DNA of 6,909 bases from JAFGHJ01 sp964523975 (GCA_964523975.1 CAZGBM010000085.1:1-6909), one strand, 5' to 3'. Positions 1 through 5,527 are shown, numbered from the stretch's first letter. The notes: generated by a model not told the origin, from the letters alone. A program made the numbers and translations.

Positions 1-146
1 TGTGTAATAAAAATAGGACCTCCCGATTCCATAATTATAGCAAGAGAAACCAGAACCCAAAGAGGACCGGATATAATCAAAAGTGCTCCGGATAACAGTA
101 TATCTAACGTGCGTTTTAGTACTTTGCCCGAATTACCTCCCACCAT
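1..146 (-). CDS. Polyprenyl-phosphate sugar transferase, N-terminal part (runs off the window)
   Basis: This is the first 48 codons of a minus-strand gene cut by the window edge. The reading starts MVGGNSGKVLKRTLDIL, then a hydrophobic stretch at about residues 16-38, then SGGPIFI at 41-47. The pattern KRxxD, one membrane-embedding helix, then S-x-GPiFi is how the bacterial sugar transferase family (PF02397, WcaJ/PglC-like) begins. Those monotopic membrane enzymes move a sugar phosphate from a nucleotide sugar to undecaprenyl phosphate, the first step in O-antigen, capsule or exopolysaccharide synthesis. The ATG at 146-144 is chosen because an AAAGGGGA ribosome-binding site lies just upstream (158-151) and the family motif starts right after it. 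The catalytic part is outside the window, so the sugar cannot be guessed. The gene lies on the same strand as the prenyltransferase and DUF362 genes, which supports an envelope-glycan cluster. Confidence 0.8.
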   Translation of the reverse strand, partial: MVGGNSGKVLKRTLDILLSGALLIISGPLWVLVSLAIIMESGGPIFIT

Positions 147-530
147 ATAATCCCCTTTATAATTTATTCTCTTCTGATTACGATCCGGCAGTCTCGAGTT
201 GCGCAATACTGCAAAAAGCCCCAGTGCTAAAAAAACGTGATGTATCAAAACTTATGCCTATATAATCCTCGCTTAGGCTCAGGTATTTCTACGACCACCT
301 AAATTTGCAAAGAGCCATTTTTATATATGTTTATATATAAGTTAAGTCGTTTAATTGTAAACCATTGATTTTTGGTTGATTTTGCAAATTGACAAATCTT
401 ATAAACTAATGGAAATTTTTTTAACAAAGCATATTTTCAAAATTATAGTCAAATCAAATGAAGCTTATGTCGTCCTGCTCACTTTAATTTTTTTCATCGT
501 TTTTCCTTAAGGGAAAACATTAATTTGATA
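147..530. other. Intergenic region between the DUF362 gene and the sugar transferase gene
   Basis: This 384-base stretch is very AT-rich and shows no credible gene on either strand; every frame is broken by frequent stops. It should hold the leader of the sugar transferase. A TATAAT-like box on the minus strand (447-442) has no convincing -35 partner. Two copies of the palindrome TTTGCAAA lie at 304-311 and 381-388. A 20-bp near-palindrome at 499-518 is listed separately. No recognisable riboswitch or JUMPstart element was found by eye. Confidence 0.5.
499..518. repeat. Near-perfect palindrome downstream of the DUF362 gene
   Basis: Arms GTTTTTCC and GGGAAAAC surround a TTAA centre, with one mismatched pair; the inner CCTTAAGG is a perfect palindrome. 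It lies 12 bases past the DUF362 stop codon. It could be a weak transcript-end hairpin (8-bp stem, 4-base loop, but no U tract immediately after it) or a protein-binding site. The low GC content makes a strong terminator unlikely. Confidence 0.4.
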
Positions 531-1631
531 TTATTTTGAAGATTTAAGATTGCCATTTGTATATGTATGTGTTAATTTCTCACCCCATTCAGTCTTCATA
601 AATTTCTTTATTTTCTTTTTTCCCACCAAAGGATACCATAGGTAATCATGATAGAAAGCGCTGCCAAAAACGGGAAGTTTAAACAATGGGGTATGAAAAA
701 GAACCGGCTCCATAAAACTTAAGACACCTTTACGAAACAGCTTATCACCCCAGATTACAATACTCTCACCAACTTCAAAACCCCAGTCCTCATCAGATAT
801 CTCTTCCCCGATTATTTCAATATTATCAAGATTCCCATTCCCAAGTTCCAATTCATCTGCCATTTTAATTTTCTTTATCTTCAAAGGGTCGAATCCCATC
901 AACTTAGCACTAACCGAGTCGATCGCCACCTGGTCCTCGGAAGCCAGGATAATATTTTTAATAACAGGTTCTAAAGTCCGGGGACCTTTACCATTTCCAC
1001 ATACTGTTCCATCCATTACGGCAAATATACCTGTATGGATTTCTTTCTGTATCTTTAAGAGGTCCACCAGAATTTCGTGGATATATTTATGGGCATGATG
1101 TCTCCGTTCTGTTATCAATCCGCCAAACGCATTCTTCATAGCACCTGTTATCGTCGTATGTCCATGCGTCTTTATGGTGGGAAGATGAACAATATTGGTC
1201 CCTATAAAGCATTTTGGAATACGATGTCCATCCGTGAAGATCTTTTTTATGGCAGGTGTGTCTGATTTGGGTTCATATTTTATCCATTCCTCTTCCATAA
1301 GAGGTATAAATTCCACGTCGTATTTATCCAGTACCCCCTGCCACTTATTTTGTTTTATCCCTTTATAAGGATTAGTTACTACCGTTTTATTTTCCATGGC
1401 AACTATATCATCATATCCATCCTCTCTGAGTGTCTTAAGGACTCCTTCAAGCTGCCAGGGTTCGGTGCTGCAGGCAGGATAATACAGAGTCCAGGAAAGA
1501 TTCAATTTAATTATTGTTTTCTTATCTTTGGGCAAATGTTTTTCATAATCTGCCATTCTCATTAATTTTCCGTAATCTCTTATAACATCATCAGGGTTGG
1601 TTTTCAATACTGCTACTTTTGATTTATTCAT
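531..1631 (-). CDS. DUF362 domain protein
   Basis: This is a complete 366-residue protein. The family signature is clear: NIVHLPTIKTHGHTTITGAMKNAFGGL spans residues 146-172 and includes the KTH-x2-T-x2-TGAMKN-x-FGG block typical of DUF362 (PF04015, COG2006). It is followed by the conserved ILASEDQVAIDSVSAKLMGFDP stretch (228-249). Other conserved positions include KLNLSW (42-47) and VMDGTVCGNGKGP (205-217). DUF362 proteins have no firmly established reaction. Some carry a ferredoxin domain, but I see no CxxCxxC cluster here, so this is the short form. The C-terminal 70 residues are rich in aromatic and basic residues and could touch the membrane, but no clear membrane helix is present. The start ATG has an AAGGA-like site upstream. 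The gene follows the prenyltransferase by 44 bases on the same strand, so the two are probably co-transcribed; a link to lipid-linked sugar metabolism is inferred from that context only. Confidence 0.85.
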   Translation of the reverse strand: MNKSKVAVLKTNPDDVIRDYGKLMRMADYEKHLPKDKKTIIKLNLSWTLYYPACSTEPWQLEGVLKTLREDGYDDIVAMENKTVVTNPYKGIKQNKWQGVLDKYDVEFIPLMEEEWIKYEPKSDTPAIKKIFTDGHRIPKCFIGTNIVHLPTIKTHGHTTITGAMKNAFGGLITERRHHAHKYIHEILVDLLKIQKEIHTGIFAVMDGTVCGNGKGPRTLEPVIKNIILASEDQVAIDSVSAKLMGFDPLKIKKIKMADELELGNGNLDNIEIIGEEISDEDWGFEVGESIVIWGDKLFRKGVLSFMEPVLFHTPLFKLPVFGSAFYHDYLWYPLVGKKKIKKFMKTEWGEKLTHTYTNGNLKSSK

Positions 1632-1675
1632 GATTTTTTTCCTTTTTTAACTTGAAAAATCGTCGAATATAATTT

Positions 1676-2545
1676 TTATACGTTAGCATAAAGCAATATC
1701 CCTCCAACGGTAATAACCCAAAGTACTATACATATAACCAGGGGCCTATCTTCTACCAGAGTGTCACTTAGCTGACCGCCATGTCCCTTTACCTCTGTAA
1801 GATATATGTACCGAAAAACCCCATAGATGACGAAAGGAATAGTCCATAGCATTTGTTTAGAATGTACAGAGTTGAAGGAATACAATGCATAGCTTACAAT
1901 AATTGCAGCAGTCATTATGGTTATCAATTGATCTATATAACTTTCAGTATAAGAACCCAGGATAGCTCTTATATTTGAAGCTCCTGTTTTCATAGTGCTA
2001 AGTTCCGCCTTTCTTTTATTGAGGGCAAGAAATATTGCTAAAAATAAGGTGGCTATCACAAACCACGGTGAGATTCCAACCTGAATTGCTACTGCCCCGG
2101 CTAAAGCCCTCATTATTATACCAAAAGCTATAACCAGAATATCTATGATGAAAACACGTTTTAACCAAAATGAATACAGAATATTTAAAGTGAAATATAA
2201 AGATAAAATTAAACCGAGAATAGTATTTACCATAAATCCGGCAATCAAGGAACCTGTTGTAAAAATAAAAGCAGCTATTAGTGCACTTCTTATACCCAAT
2301 TCACCAGAAGCAATGGGTCTTTTTGATTTTTTGGGGTGCTTTTTATCTTCTTCTTTATCGGCAATATCGTTTATTATATAAACAGTTCCGGAAAGCAAAC
2401 AAAAAAGTACAAAAGTTATACTAATAATAAGGTCTTTCCTGATATCAAAAAACGTGACCGAAAAAAATAAAGCGGCAAATACAAGTATATTTTTTACCCA
2501 GTGCTTAGGGCGCATAGTAATAAAAATTTTTTTTATTAATTTCAT
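1676..2545 (-). CDS. UbiA-family prenyltransferase, decaprenyl-phosphate phosphoribosyltransferase type
   Basis: This is a complete 289-residue polytopic membrane protein with about eight or nine hydrophobic helices. It begins with the subfamily hallmark MRPKHWVKNILVF (11-23). The first aspartate-rich motif, N59-D60-x2-D63-x3-D67, is followed by KHPKKSKRPIASGEL (69-83). A second conserved block around IIDILVIAFGIIMRALAGA (133-151), LNKRKAEL (175-182) and the late DTLVEDRPL (261-269) complete the pattern of the Rv3806c-like branch. That enzyme transfers phosphoribose from PRPP to a polyprenyl phosphate, giving the precursor of decaprenyl-phosphoryl arabinose in mycobacteria. Relatives occur in many bacteria without arabinogalactan, where the product's use is unknown. 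No epimerase partner (DprE1/DprE2) is visible in this window. Family assignment is strong; the exact lipid substrate is inferred. Confidence 0.9.
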   Translation of the reverse strand: MKLIKKIFITMRPKHWVKNILVFAALFFSVTFFDIRKDLIISITFVLFCLLSGTVYIINDIADKEEDKKHPKKSKRPIASGELGIRSALIAAFIFTTGSLIAGFMVNTILGLILSLYFTLNILYSFWLKRVFIIDILVIAFGIIMRALAGAVAIQVGISPWFVIATLFLAIFLALNKRKAELSTMKTGASNIRAILGSYTESYIDQLITIMTAAIIVSYALYSFNSVHSKQMLWTIPFVIYGVFRYIYLTEVKGHGGQLSDTLVEDRPLVICIVLWVITVGGILLYANV

Positions 2546-2563
2546 TTCTCTATTTCCATAGTT

Positions 2564-2773
2564 TCAATTTGAGGTTGCAGCAAAATGTTGTACCATCTTT
2601 ACGAATTTTATTGTGGAATGCGGGAGTTTTTTCAACTCGAACTTCTCTATCTTTAACTTTTCAATAAACATTTGTTCCTCTTTTTTTAAGATAGGTAGGA
2701 GGTAATTTTTGTCAATGGTCGAGTTTGAAATTGTTGGGTAAATTCCACGTTTTAACTTATACAGCTTTCCTGG
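2564..2773 (-). pseudogene. Remnant ORF resembling an AbiEi-type antitoxin/regulator
   Basis: The gap between the PHP and prenyltransferase genes holds an open frame of 69 codons with coding-like composition but no good start. It begins after a TGA (2776-2774) with PGKLYKLKRGIYPT and ends EKFELKKLPHSTIKFVKMVQ plus seven more residues before TGA at 2566-2564. The motif GKLYKLKRGIY matches the wing of the winged-helix domain at the N-terminus of AbiEi-type antitoxins (typically G-x-L-x-x-L-x-R-G-x-Y). The same frame stays open upstream of the TGA (reading SYIA, stop, PGKLYK), so a single CGA-to-TGA change could have broken it. The total is far shorter than a whole AbiEi protein (usually about 200 residues), suggesting an internal deletion joining an N-terminal and a C-terminal piece. 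No AbiEii toxin is nearby. The identification rests on one motif and is tentative. Confidence 0.4.
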
Positions 2774-2811
2774 TCAAGCTATATAACTCACAGTGTGGTT
2801 ACCCGGCAGTT

Positions 2812-3432
2812 CTATACTTTCAAACTCTTTTTTAATACTTTTATAGACTTAGTAATGGTGTGAGCCAGTAAACATCTGAAGAAAGATGTCATGGATGTTT
2901 CAATATTACCAATTTCGAAAGCAAAATGAGCATCGCTTCCTTTTATAATCGGGATATTATGTTCGGCTGCAAAGGTTCGAGCTCTTTGGTTAAAAGAATT
3001 AAAGAGACATCTACCGTTAAAACCCTCAATATAATCAATATATTCAATTATTTCCTCTATATTATCACCTAAAGCACCCTTTCTAAGAGAGTCAAAAGGA
3101 TGTGGCACAACTATTTTACCCCCCTGACCTTTTATTTCCTTTACTACTTCGATTAACTTCCTGTTTTTTATTTCTTCCTTTAAGAACAAACCTGTTACTT
3201 CTCCTTTATCAGTGTATATCTCAGCTCCAATTATTACATTAATCGAAGTGTCGTTTACTTTTTGAGTTTCCACTCCTCCCTTAATTGTTCCATGATCTGT
3301 AATTGCAATAGTCCTTAATTTTCTTGCCCTTGCAATAGAAAGTATAGTTTTTGGTTCTAATTTAGAATCATCTGAATATTTCGAATGTATATGATAATCG
3401 CCTTCAGGCAATTCAACATATCTATCGTTCAT
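2812..3432 (-). CDS. PHP-domain metal-dependent phosphoesterase
   Basis: This is a 206-residue protein with the full set of PHP (PF02811) metal-ligand motifs in order: YHIHS with H14 and H16, ITDHGT with D46 and H47, GAEI with E71, VPHPFD with H111, EGFNGR at 136-141, and GSDAH with D167 and H169. Stand-alone PHP proteins of this size hydrolyse phosphate esters such as 3',5'-nucleotide bisphosphates or small sugar phosphates; the substrate here is unknown. The protein lacks a signal peptide and should be cytoplasmic. After EIGN (173-176) the remaining 30 residues are short and basic, so the usual last helix-strand may be shortened. The start codon lies inside the end of the upstream membrane ORF (11-nt overlap), which implies translational coupling. 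Neighbours suggest a role in envelope-sugar or phospholipid metabolism, but that is only context. Confidence 0.85.
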   Translation of the reverse strand: MNDRYVELPEGDYHIHSKYSDDSKLEPKTILSIARARKLRTIAITDHGTIKGGVETQKVNDTSINVIIGAEIYTDKGEVTGLFLKEEIKNRKLIEVVKEIKGQGGKIVVPHPFDSLRKGALGDNIEEIIEYIDYIEGFNGRCLFNSFNQRARTFAAEHNIPIIKGSDAHFAFEIGNIETSMTSFFRCLLAHTITKSIKVLKKSLKV

Positions 3433-3637
3433 GCTTTATGCCTTTGAACGAGTGTTTTCCAAAAGTTAAAATTACGATAAGTGGTAAAAATAACCATTCG
3501 AAATTAAAAAAAATTGGACCTATTTTTGAAACATCACCGAATAAAAGTAATCCGGCAAAGACAAATATAATAAAAATAAATACGGGTATAAAATTTTTTA
3601 TTGATAAAAATGAAAGAATATTTTTCTCTTTTTCCAT
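3422..3637 (-). CDS. Small two-helix membrane protein, possibly a truncated flippase-type protein
   Basis: This 71-residue ORF has a charged start (MEKEKN), one hydrophobic helix at about 15-33 and a second at about 46-60, and a basic tail (KHSFKGIKHER). The stretch LLLFGDVSKIGPIFFNFEW followed by LFLPLIVILTF resembles the first two helices of the lysylphosphatidylglycerol-synthase/flippase-like family (PF03706, COG0392), which normally continues for about 300 residues. If so, this is an N-terminal stump that ends where the family would continue into its third helix. Alternatively it is a genuine small membrane partner of the PHP protein, since the two genes overlap by 11 nt. The ribosome-binding site is weak (an AGG about 13 bases upstream of the ATG). 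A plus-strand ORF covering the same DNA looks like a shadow, because the minus frame has the membrane-protein pattern. Confidence 0.55.
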   Translation of the reverse strand: MEKEKNILSFLSIKNFIPVFIFIIFVFAGLLLFGDVSKIGPIFFNFEWLFLPLIVILTFGKHSFKGIKHER

Positions 3638-3660
3638 TGGACTTAATTTACCTGGGTGAG

Positions 3661-3666
3661 ATTATA
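3661..3666 (-). promoter_or_regulatory. Candidate -10 box ahead of the membrane ORF and PHP gene
   Basis: A perfect minus-strand TATAAT lies 24 bases before the ATG at 3637, a fitting position for a short leader. The -35 region at 16-17 bases is poor (about 3 of 6 matches), so this is only a weak candidate. It falls between the decayed transposase and the PHP operon. Confidence 0.3.
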
Positions 3667-3702
3667 TTATTTATTTGTGTCTTATGCATAAATATTAATA
3701 TC

Positions 3703-4118
3703 TTATATCTTAATTCCATATTCTGCGTTTCCTATTAATTTTCCCTGACCGGGCATAACAAAACATAGATTATAGCCTTTTTCAAATATTGACCTTCTTG
3801 AATCAAAACGGATTTGTATCTCCCTTGAAAAACATAGCCCTTTTTACCTTCTTTTTGCCTGTAATTAATTGCATATTGACCGTTTAGCTCTCTCATAAAA
3901 CCGGATAACCGGCCCGAGCTGTTTTGAAGCACCATGCAATAATAATTATCCGTTATATAATACGCCAACAACCTTATCTTCAATTTTTCGCTCTTCTCCT
4001 TCAAAAGTTTCAAAAAATAGCTTTTTAAACCGCCACCGGAAAAAATGCCTTCCTCTTCGATTCCGCTGTTCCCGATATAATGGTAAGCATTTCTATAGGT
4101 TACTCTTGCCCTCCTCAT
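3703..4118 (-). pseudogene. Decayed solo Y1 (REP-associated/IS200-like) transposase
   Basis: The open part (3735-4118) gives 127 residues that align throughout with the TnpA_REP-type Y1 transposase family (PF01797): a start like MRRARVTYRNAYHYI, then KIRLLAYYITDNYYCMVL (47-64), MRELNGQYAINYR (75-87), GYVFQGRYKSVLIQE (94-108) and YVLLCPVREN (118-127). These enzymes cut and join single-stranded DNA with an HUH motif and a tyrosine. Here the expected NHYH is N58-Y59-Y60-C61, so both HUH histidines are gone. The usual NPVRAG is CPVREN followed by a stop. Shifting frame at about 3738 recovers LIGNAEYGIKI (3738 to 3706), which fits the family's next segment, before a stop at 3705-3703. So the gene has both lost its active site and been frameshifted. 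The ATG is preceded by an AGAGGGG site. The neighbouring hairpin and short leader ORF may have belonged to this element. Confidence 0.8.
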
Positions 4119-4167
4119 AATATATCCCCTCTGACGATTTTTTAATTAATCCTTCAATTTTTGTCAT
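4093..4167 (-). CDS. Short leader ORF ahead of and overlapping the transposase start
   Basis: A 24-codon minus-strand ORF (MTKIEGLIKK then SSEGIYYEESKSNL) has a strong GGAGG (4180-4176) 8 bases before its ATG. It ends in TAG 26 bases inside the transposase gene in another frame. That arrangement could couple or limit transposase translation. It matches no family I know, and so short a frame may be chance. The beginning of this ORF is repeated in degenerate form at 4311-4340. Confidence 0.35.
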   Translation of the reverse strand: MTKIEGLIKKSSEGIYYEEGKSNL

Positions 4168-4340
4168 AAAGTCAACCTCCGTCCCAATAGTTTTCCCTTA
4201 AAAAACTCCAACGAAAATCGTTGGAATCCTCAAAACTTATCTTTAAAAAGAACTTATAGCTTTTACCGTAACTTCTAAGTTAGTCTATATATAATTACAT
4301 TGATTTTCGCCAATAAGTCAACCCCCCTATACAAAATTTT
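4165..4340 (-). repeat. Direct repeat of about 30 bp carrying a Shine-Dalgarno and start codon
   Basis: On the minus strand, GGAGGTTGACTTTATG (4180-4165) and GGGGGTTGACTTATTG (4326-4311) agree at 13 of 16 positions, and similarity extends a further 14 bases or so downstream of each. Both copies keep a purine-rich ribosome-binding site and an aligned start codon (ATG and TTG) followed by codons reading MTKI and (M)AKI. The second copy stops after 12 codons. The hairpin at 4207-4225 lies between them. Confidence 0.45.
4207..4225 (-). terminator. Rho-independent-type hairpin (minus strand)
   Basis: A perfect 8-bp stem, TCCAACGA paired with TCGTTGGA around an AAA/TTT loop, is followed on the minus strand by G and six T (4206-4200). 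It would stop transcription coming from the toxin operon before it reaches the transposase. The hairpin lies about 290 bases beyond the toxin stop codon, so it may instead belong to the transposable element: IS200-type elements are known to carry such a hairpin ahead of their transposase as insulation from outside transcription. Confidence 0.6.
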
Positions 4341-4381
4341 TTCTTACATTGGAATTTTTCCGCCAAACAAGGCCCGGCCTC

Positions 4382-4504
4382 TTGAGTAAAACGAGAAAAC
4401 TTGAAAACATTCAGGCATGGCAGTTAAACCGAAGGTTAGTTATTTGTTAATTGGGAAATTAGTCAATTGGTAAAAAACCTAATAAATATCTAATCTTGAA
4501 AATT
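4382..4504 (+). pseudogene. Stub A of an S23-like four-helix-bundle gene
   Basis: The reading from TTG at 4382 is LSKTRKLENIQAWQLNRR, recognisable beside stub B (MRKIEKFEDIEAWQ) as the N-terminus of the four-helix-bundle/23S rRNA intervening-sequence protein family (TIGR02436, PF05635). The start has become TTG and no ribosome-binding site is present. One base is missing at about 4435 relative to stub B; restoring it gives LIGKLVNW and then a stop, nearly the same ending as stub B. The 18 bases at 4446-4463 are identical to 5417-5434 in stub B. The remaining three quarters of the gene are absent. A CTTGAAAATT box (4495-4504) also recurs in stub B. Confidence 0.65.
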
Positions 4505-4512
4505 TTCCGCAT

Positions 4513-4860
4513 TCAAACGTTCAAACTAACTCTTATCGCTTTGTTCACTTCTTCCATAATTTCCCGGGGGCATTCACCAATTTTGTTTTTTATCCGGTCC
4601 TTAGAAACAGTGAAAACAACTCCCGCATCTACTATCGAAGCTTTATCCAAACCGGACTTAGAACCTTTGGGAATTAAAACTTGAACCGGATACGGTTCGG
4701 AAGAAGGCAACGAGGAAGTTATCATCAGGACTATTGTATTTTCACTATAACGATTACCGACATCATTCTGTATTATCAACACTGGGCGCAATTTTGATTT
4801 CTCCGGTTTGTCGGCAAATGGGAACTTTAAAATTACTATATCCCCACGTTCAATATCCAC
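4513..4860 (-). CDS. PemK/MazF-family endoribonuclease toxin
   Basis: This 115-residue protein has the canonical PemK/MazF (PF02452) layout: RGDIVILKFPFAD (5-17) as the first strands, KLRPVLIIQND with R25-P26 (23-33), the catalytic-region MITSS with T48 and S49, a YPVQVLIPK strand (57-65), SGLDKASIVDAG (69-80) and a terminal helix (98-113). Members cut mRNA, often at short sequence motifs, and are neutralised by a small antitoxin encoded just upstream. The start is a GTG at 4860-4858, preceded by the purine-rich AAGGAGGAAG; it overlaps the antitoxin's last codons by 11 nt, so the two are translationally coupled. Length and key residues look intact, so an active toxin is plausible. Cleavage specificity cannot be read from sequence. 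Confidence 0.92.
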   Translation of the reverse strand: MDIERGDIVILKFPFADKPEKSKLRPVLIIQNDVGNRYSENTIVLMITSSLPSSEPYPVQVLIPKGSKSGLDKASIVDAGVVFTVSKDRIKNKIGECPREIMEEVNKAIRVSLNV

Positions 4861-5095
4861 CTTCTTCCTCCTTCCATATTTCCTTAATCATCGATTCGGC
4901 ATCTTTAACAATCTTTCCGTGTTCGGTTGAAGCATTAAGATAGTATTGTCTTAATCTCTCTTCGACCTCATCACGACGCCAGACTTCAATAGCTCTTTCA
5001 ACTATATGACTCACAGATTCCTTAAGTTCTTTAGCCCTTTTCTTTACCTCTTTATATAGCTCATCGTTCAATGTTATACTTAATCTTTCTTTCAT
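4850..5095 (-). CDS. Ribbon-helix-helix antitoxin partner of the PemK/MazF toxin
   Basis: An 81-residue protein starting MKERLSITLNDELYKEVKK. The N-terminal RLSITLND (residues 4-11) is the DNA-contacting strand of a ribbon-helix-helix fold, followed by two helices (12-26 and 28-43); the C-terminal half is charged and should wrap the toxin. A longer frame runs upstream to 5293, but I place the start at 5095-5093: an AAAAGGAG site lies 6 bases upstream (5109-5102), the fold begins right there, and a near-consensus promoter with its -10 at 5134-5129 would make the longer form untranslatable from that transcript. The gene overlaps the toxin gene by 11 nt. As in this class generally, the antitoxin (alone or with toxin) is expected to repress its own promoter; candidate operator repeats overlap the -10. 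Confidence 0.88.
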   Translation of the reverse strand: MKERLSITLNDELYKEVKKRAKELKESVSHIVERAIEVWRRDEVEERLRQYYLNASTEHGKIVKDAESMIKEIWKEEEGGY

Positions 5096-5127
5096 TTCAT
5101 ACTCCTTTTCATATTTTTTATCATACT

Positions 5128-5149
5128 TATTATAATACATATTGTAATA
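5128..5149. promoter_or_regulatory. Candidate antitoxin operator: two TATTNNAATA repeats
   Basis: TATTATAATA (5128-5137) and TATTGTAATA (5140-5149) are two copies of TATT-NN-AATA with a 12-bp period, and together they form a 22-bp near-palindrome with one mismatch. They cover the -10 box and most of the spacer. Ribbon-helix-helix dimers commonly bind such tandem short palindromes. The AT-rich composition weakens the statistical case. Confidence 0.5.
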
Positions 5150-5157
5150 TTTGTCAA
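5129..5157 (-). promoter_or_regulatory. Sigma-70 promoter of the antitoxin-toxin operon
   Basis: On the minus strand, a perfect TTGACA (5157-5152) is followed after exactly 17 bases by a perfect TATAAT (5134-5129). Transcription should start near 5122, about 27 bases ahead of the antitoxin ATG. Perfect hexamers and spacing are rare by chance, so this is a strong call, and it settles the antitoxin start. Confidence 0.85.
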
Positions 5158-5310
5158 GTATTTCGCTTATAGGGAACTTGCGTAATTTGATGAAACAGCT
5201 TATAGAATGATATCTTTTTTCTTTGTTTTTTCCCTTGAGCCTCAAGTCAATAGTTCTAACAAATTCAGTGTCCGACATTCCGTACGCATGCAAACCACTT
5301 GCCTTCGCCT

Positions 5311-5489
5311 AAAACCATCTTACCTTCCAAAAAACAAAAAAAGGAGAAAATATGCGCAAGATAGAGAAATTCGAAGACATAGAAGCCTGGCAAGGAACCC
5401 AAAGGGTTGGTTATCAGTTAATTGGGAAATTAGTTTATTGGTGAAGAAGGAGAAAAAAAGGGACGACAATATATTTAACCTTGAAAATT
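5311..5489 (+). pseudogene. Stub B of an S23-like four-helix-bundle gene
   Basis: An ATG at 5352 with a good AAAGGAG site opens a 30-codon frame, MRKIEKFEDIEAWQ (1-14), then GTQRVGYQ, then LIGKLVYW, ending in TGA at 5442-5444. The first 14 residues are the conserved start of the four-helix-bundle/S23 family (about 120 residues when whole); everything after W13-Q14 is unlike the family. The 41 bases before the ATG (5311-5351) match the 41 bases before stub C at 30 positions with no gap. The frame sits between the divergent antitoxin promoter and the solo DUF433 gene. It may be transcribed, but its product cannot form the bundle. Stub A shares its downstream part, including the box CTTGAAAATT (5480-5489). 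Confidence 0.65.
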
Positions 5490-5527
5490 CCTAAAACCAA
5501 GTTAAATTAGAATATAACGGAAGGAAT

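Noticed and set aside
83..265. Plus-strand frame of 60 codons
   Set aside because: It overlaps the sugar transferase start on the other strand and runs into non-coding sequence; no family features.
389..417. Plus-strand TTGACA as a promoter
   Set aside because: There is no -10 match at 16-18 bases and no plus-strand gene follows.
1077..1565. Two plus-strand frames inside the DUF362 gene
   Set aside because: They are shadows of a well-supported family member on the minus strand.
2145..2381. Plus-strand frame inside the prenyltransferase gene
   Set aside because: It is a shadow of the conserved prenyltransferase core.
3438..3659. Plus-strand frame of 73 codons
   Set aside because: It is the complement of a minus-strand ORF with a clear membrane-helix pattern and gene-cluster context.
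5096..5293. Upstream extension of the antitoxin frame (66 further residues)
   Set aside because: It contains the operon's near-consensus promoter, lies upstream of a good ribosome-binding site and the fold's natural start, and matches no family I recognise.
5207..5494. Plus-strand frame of 95 codons
   Set aside because: It crosses the antitoxin promoter region and stub B in the wrong frame; its composition is not protein-like and its start has no ribosome-binding site.
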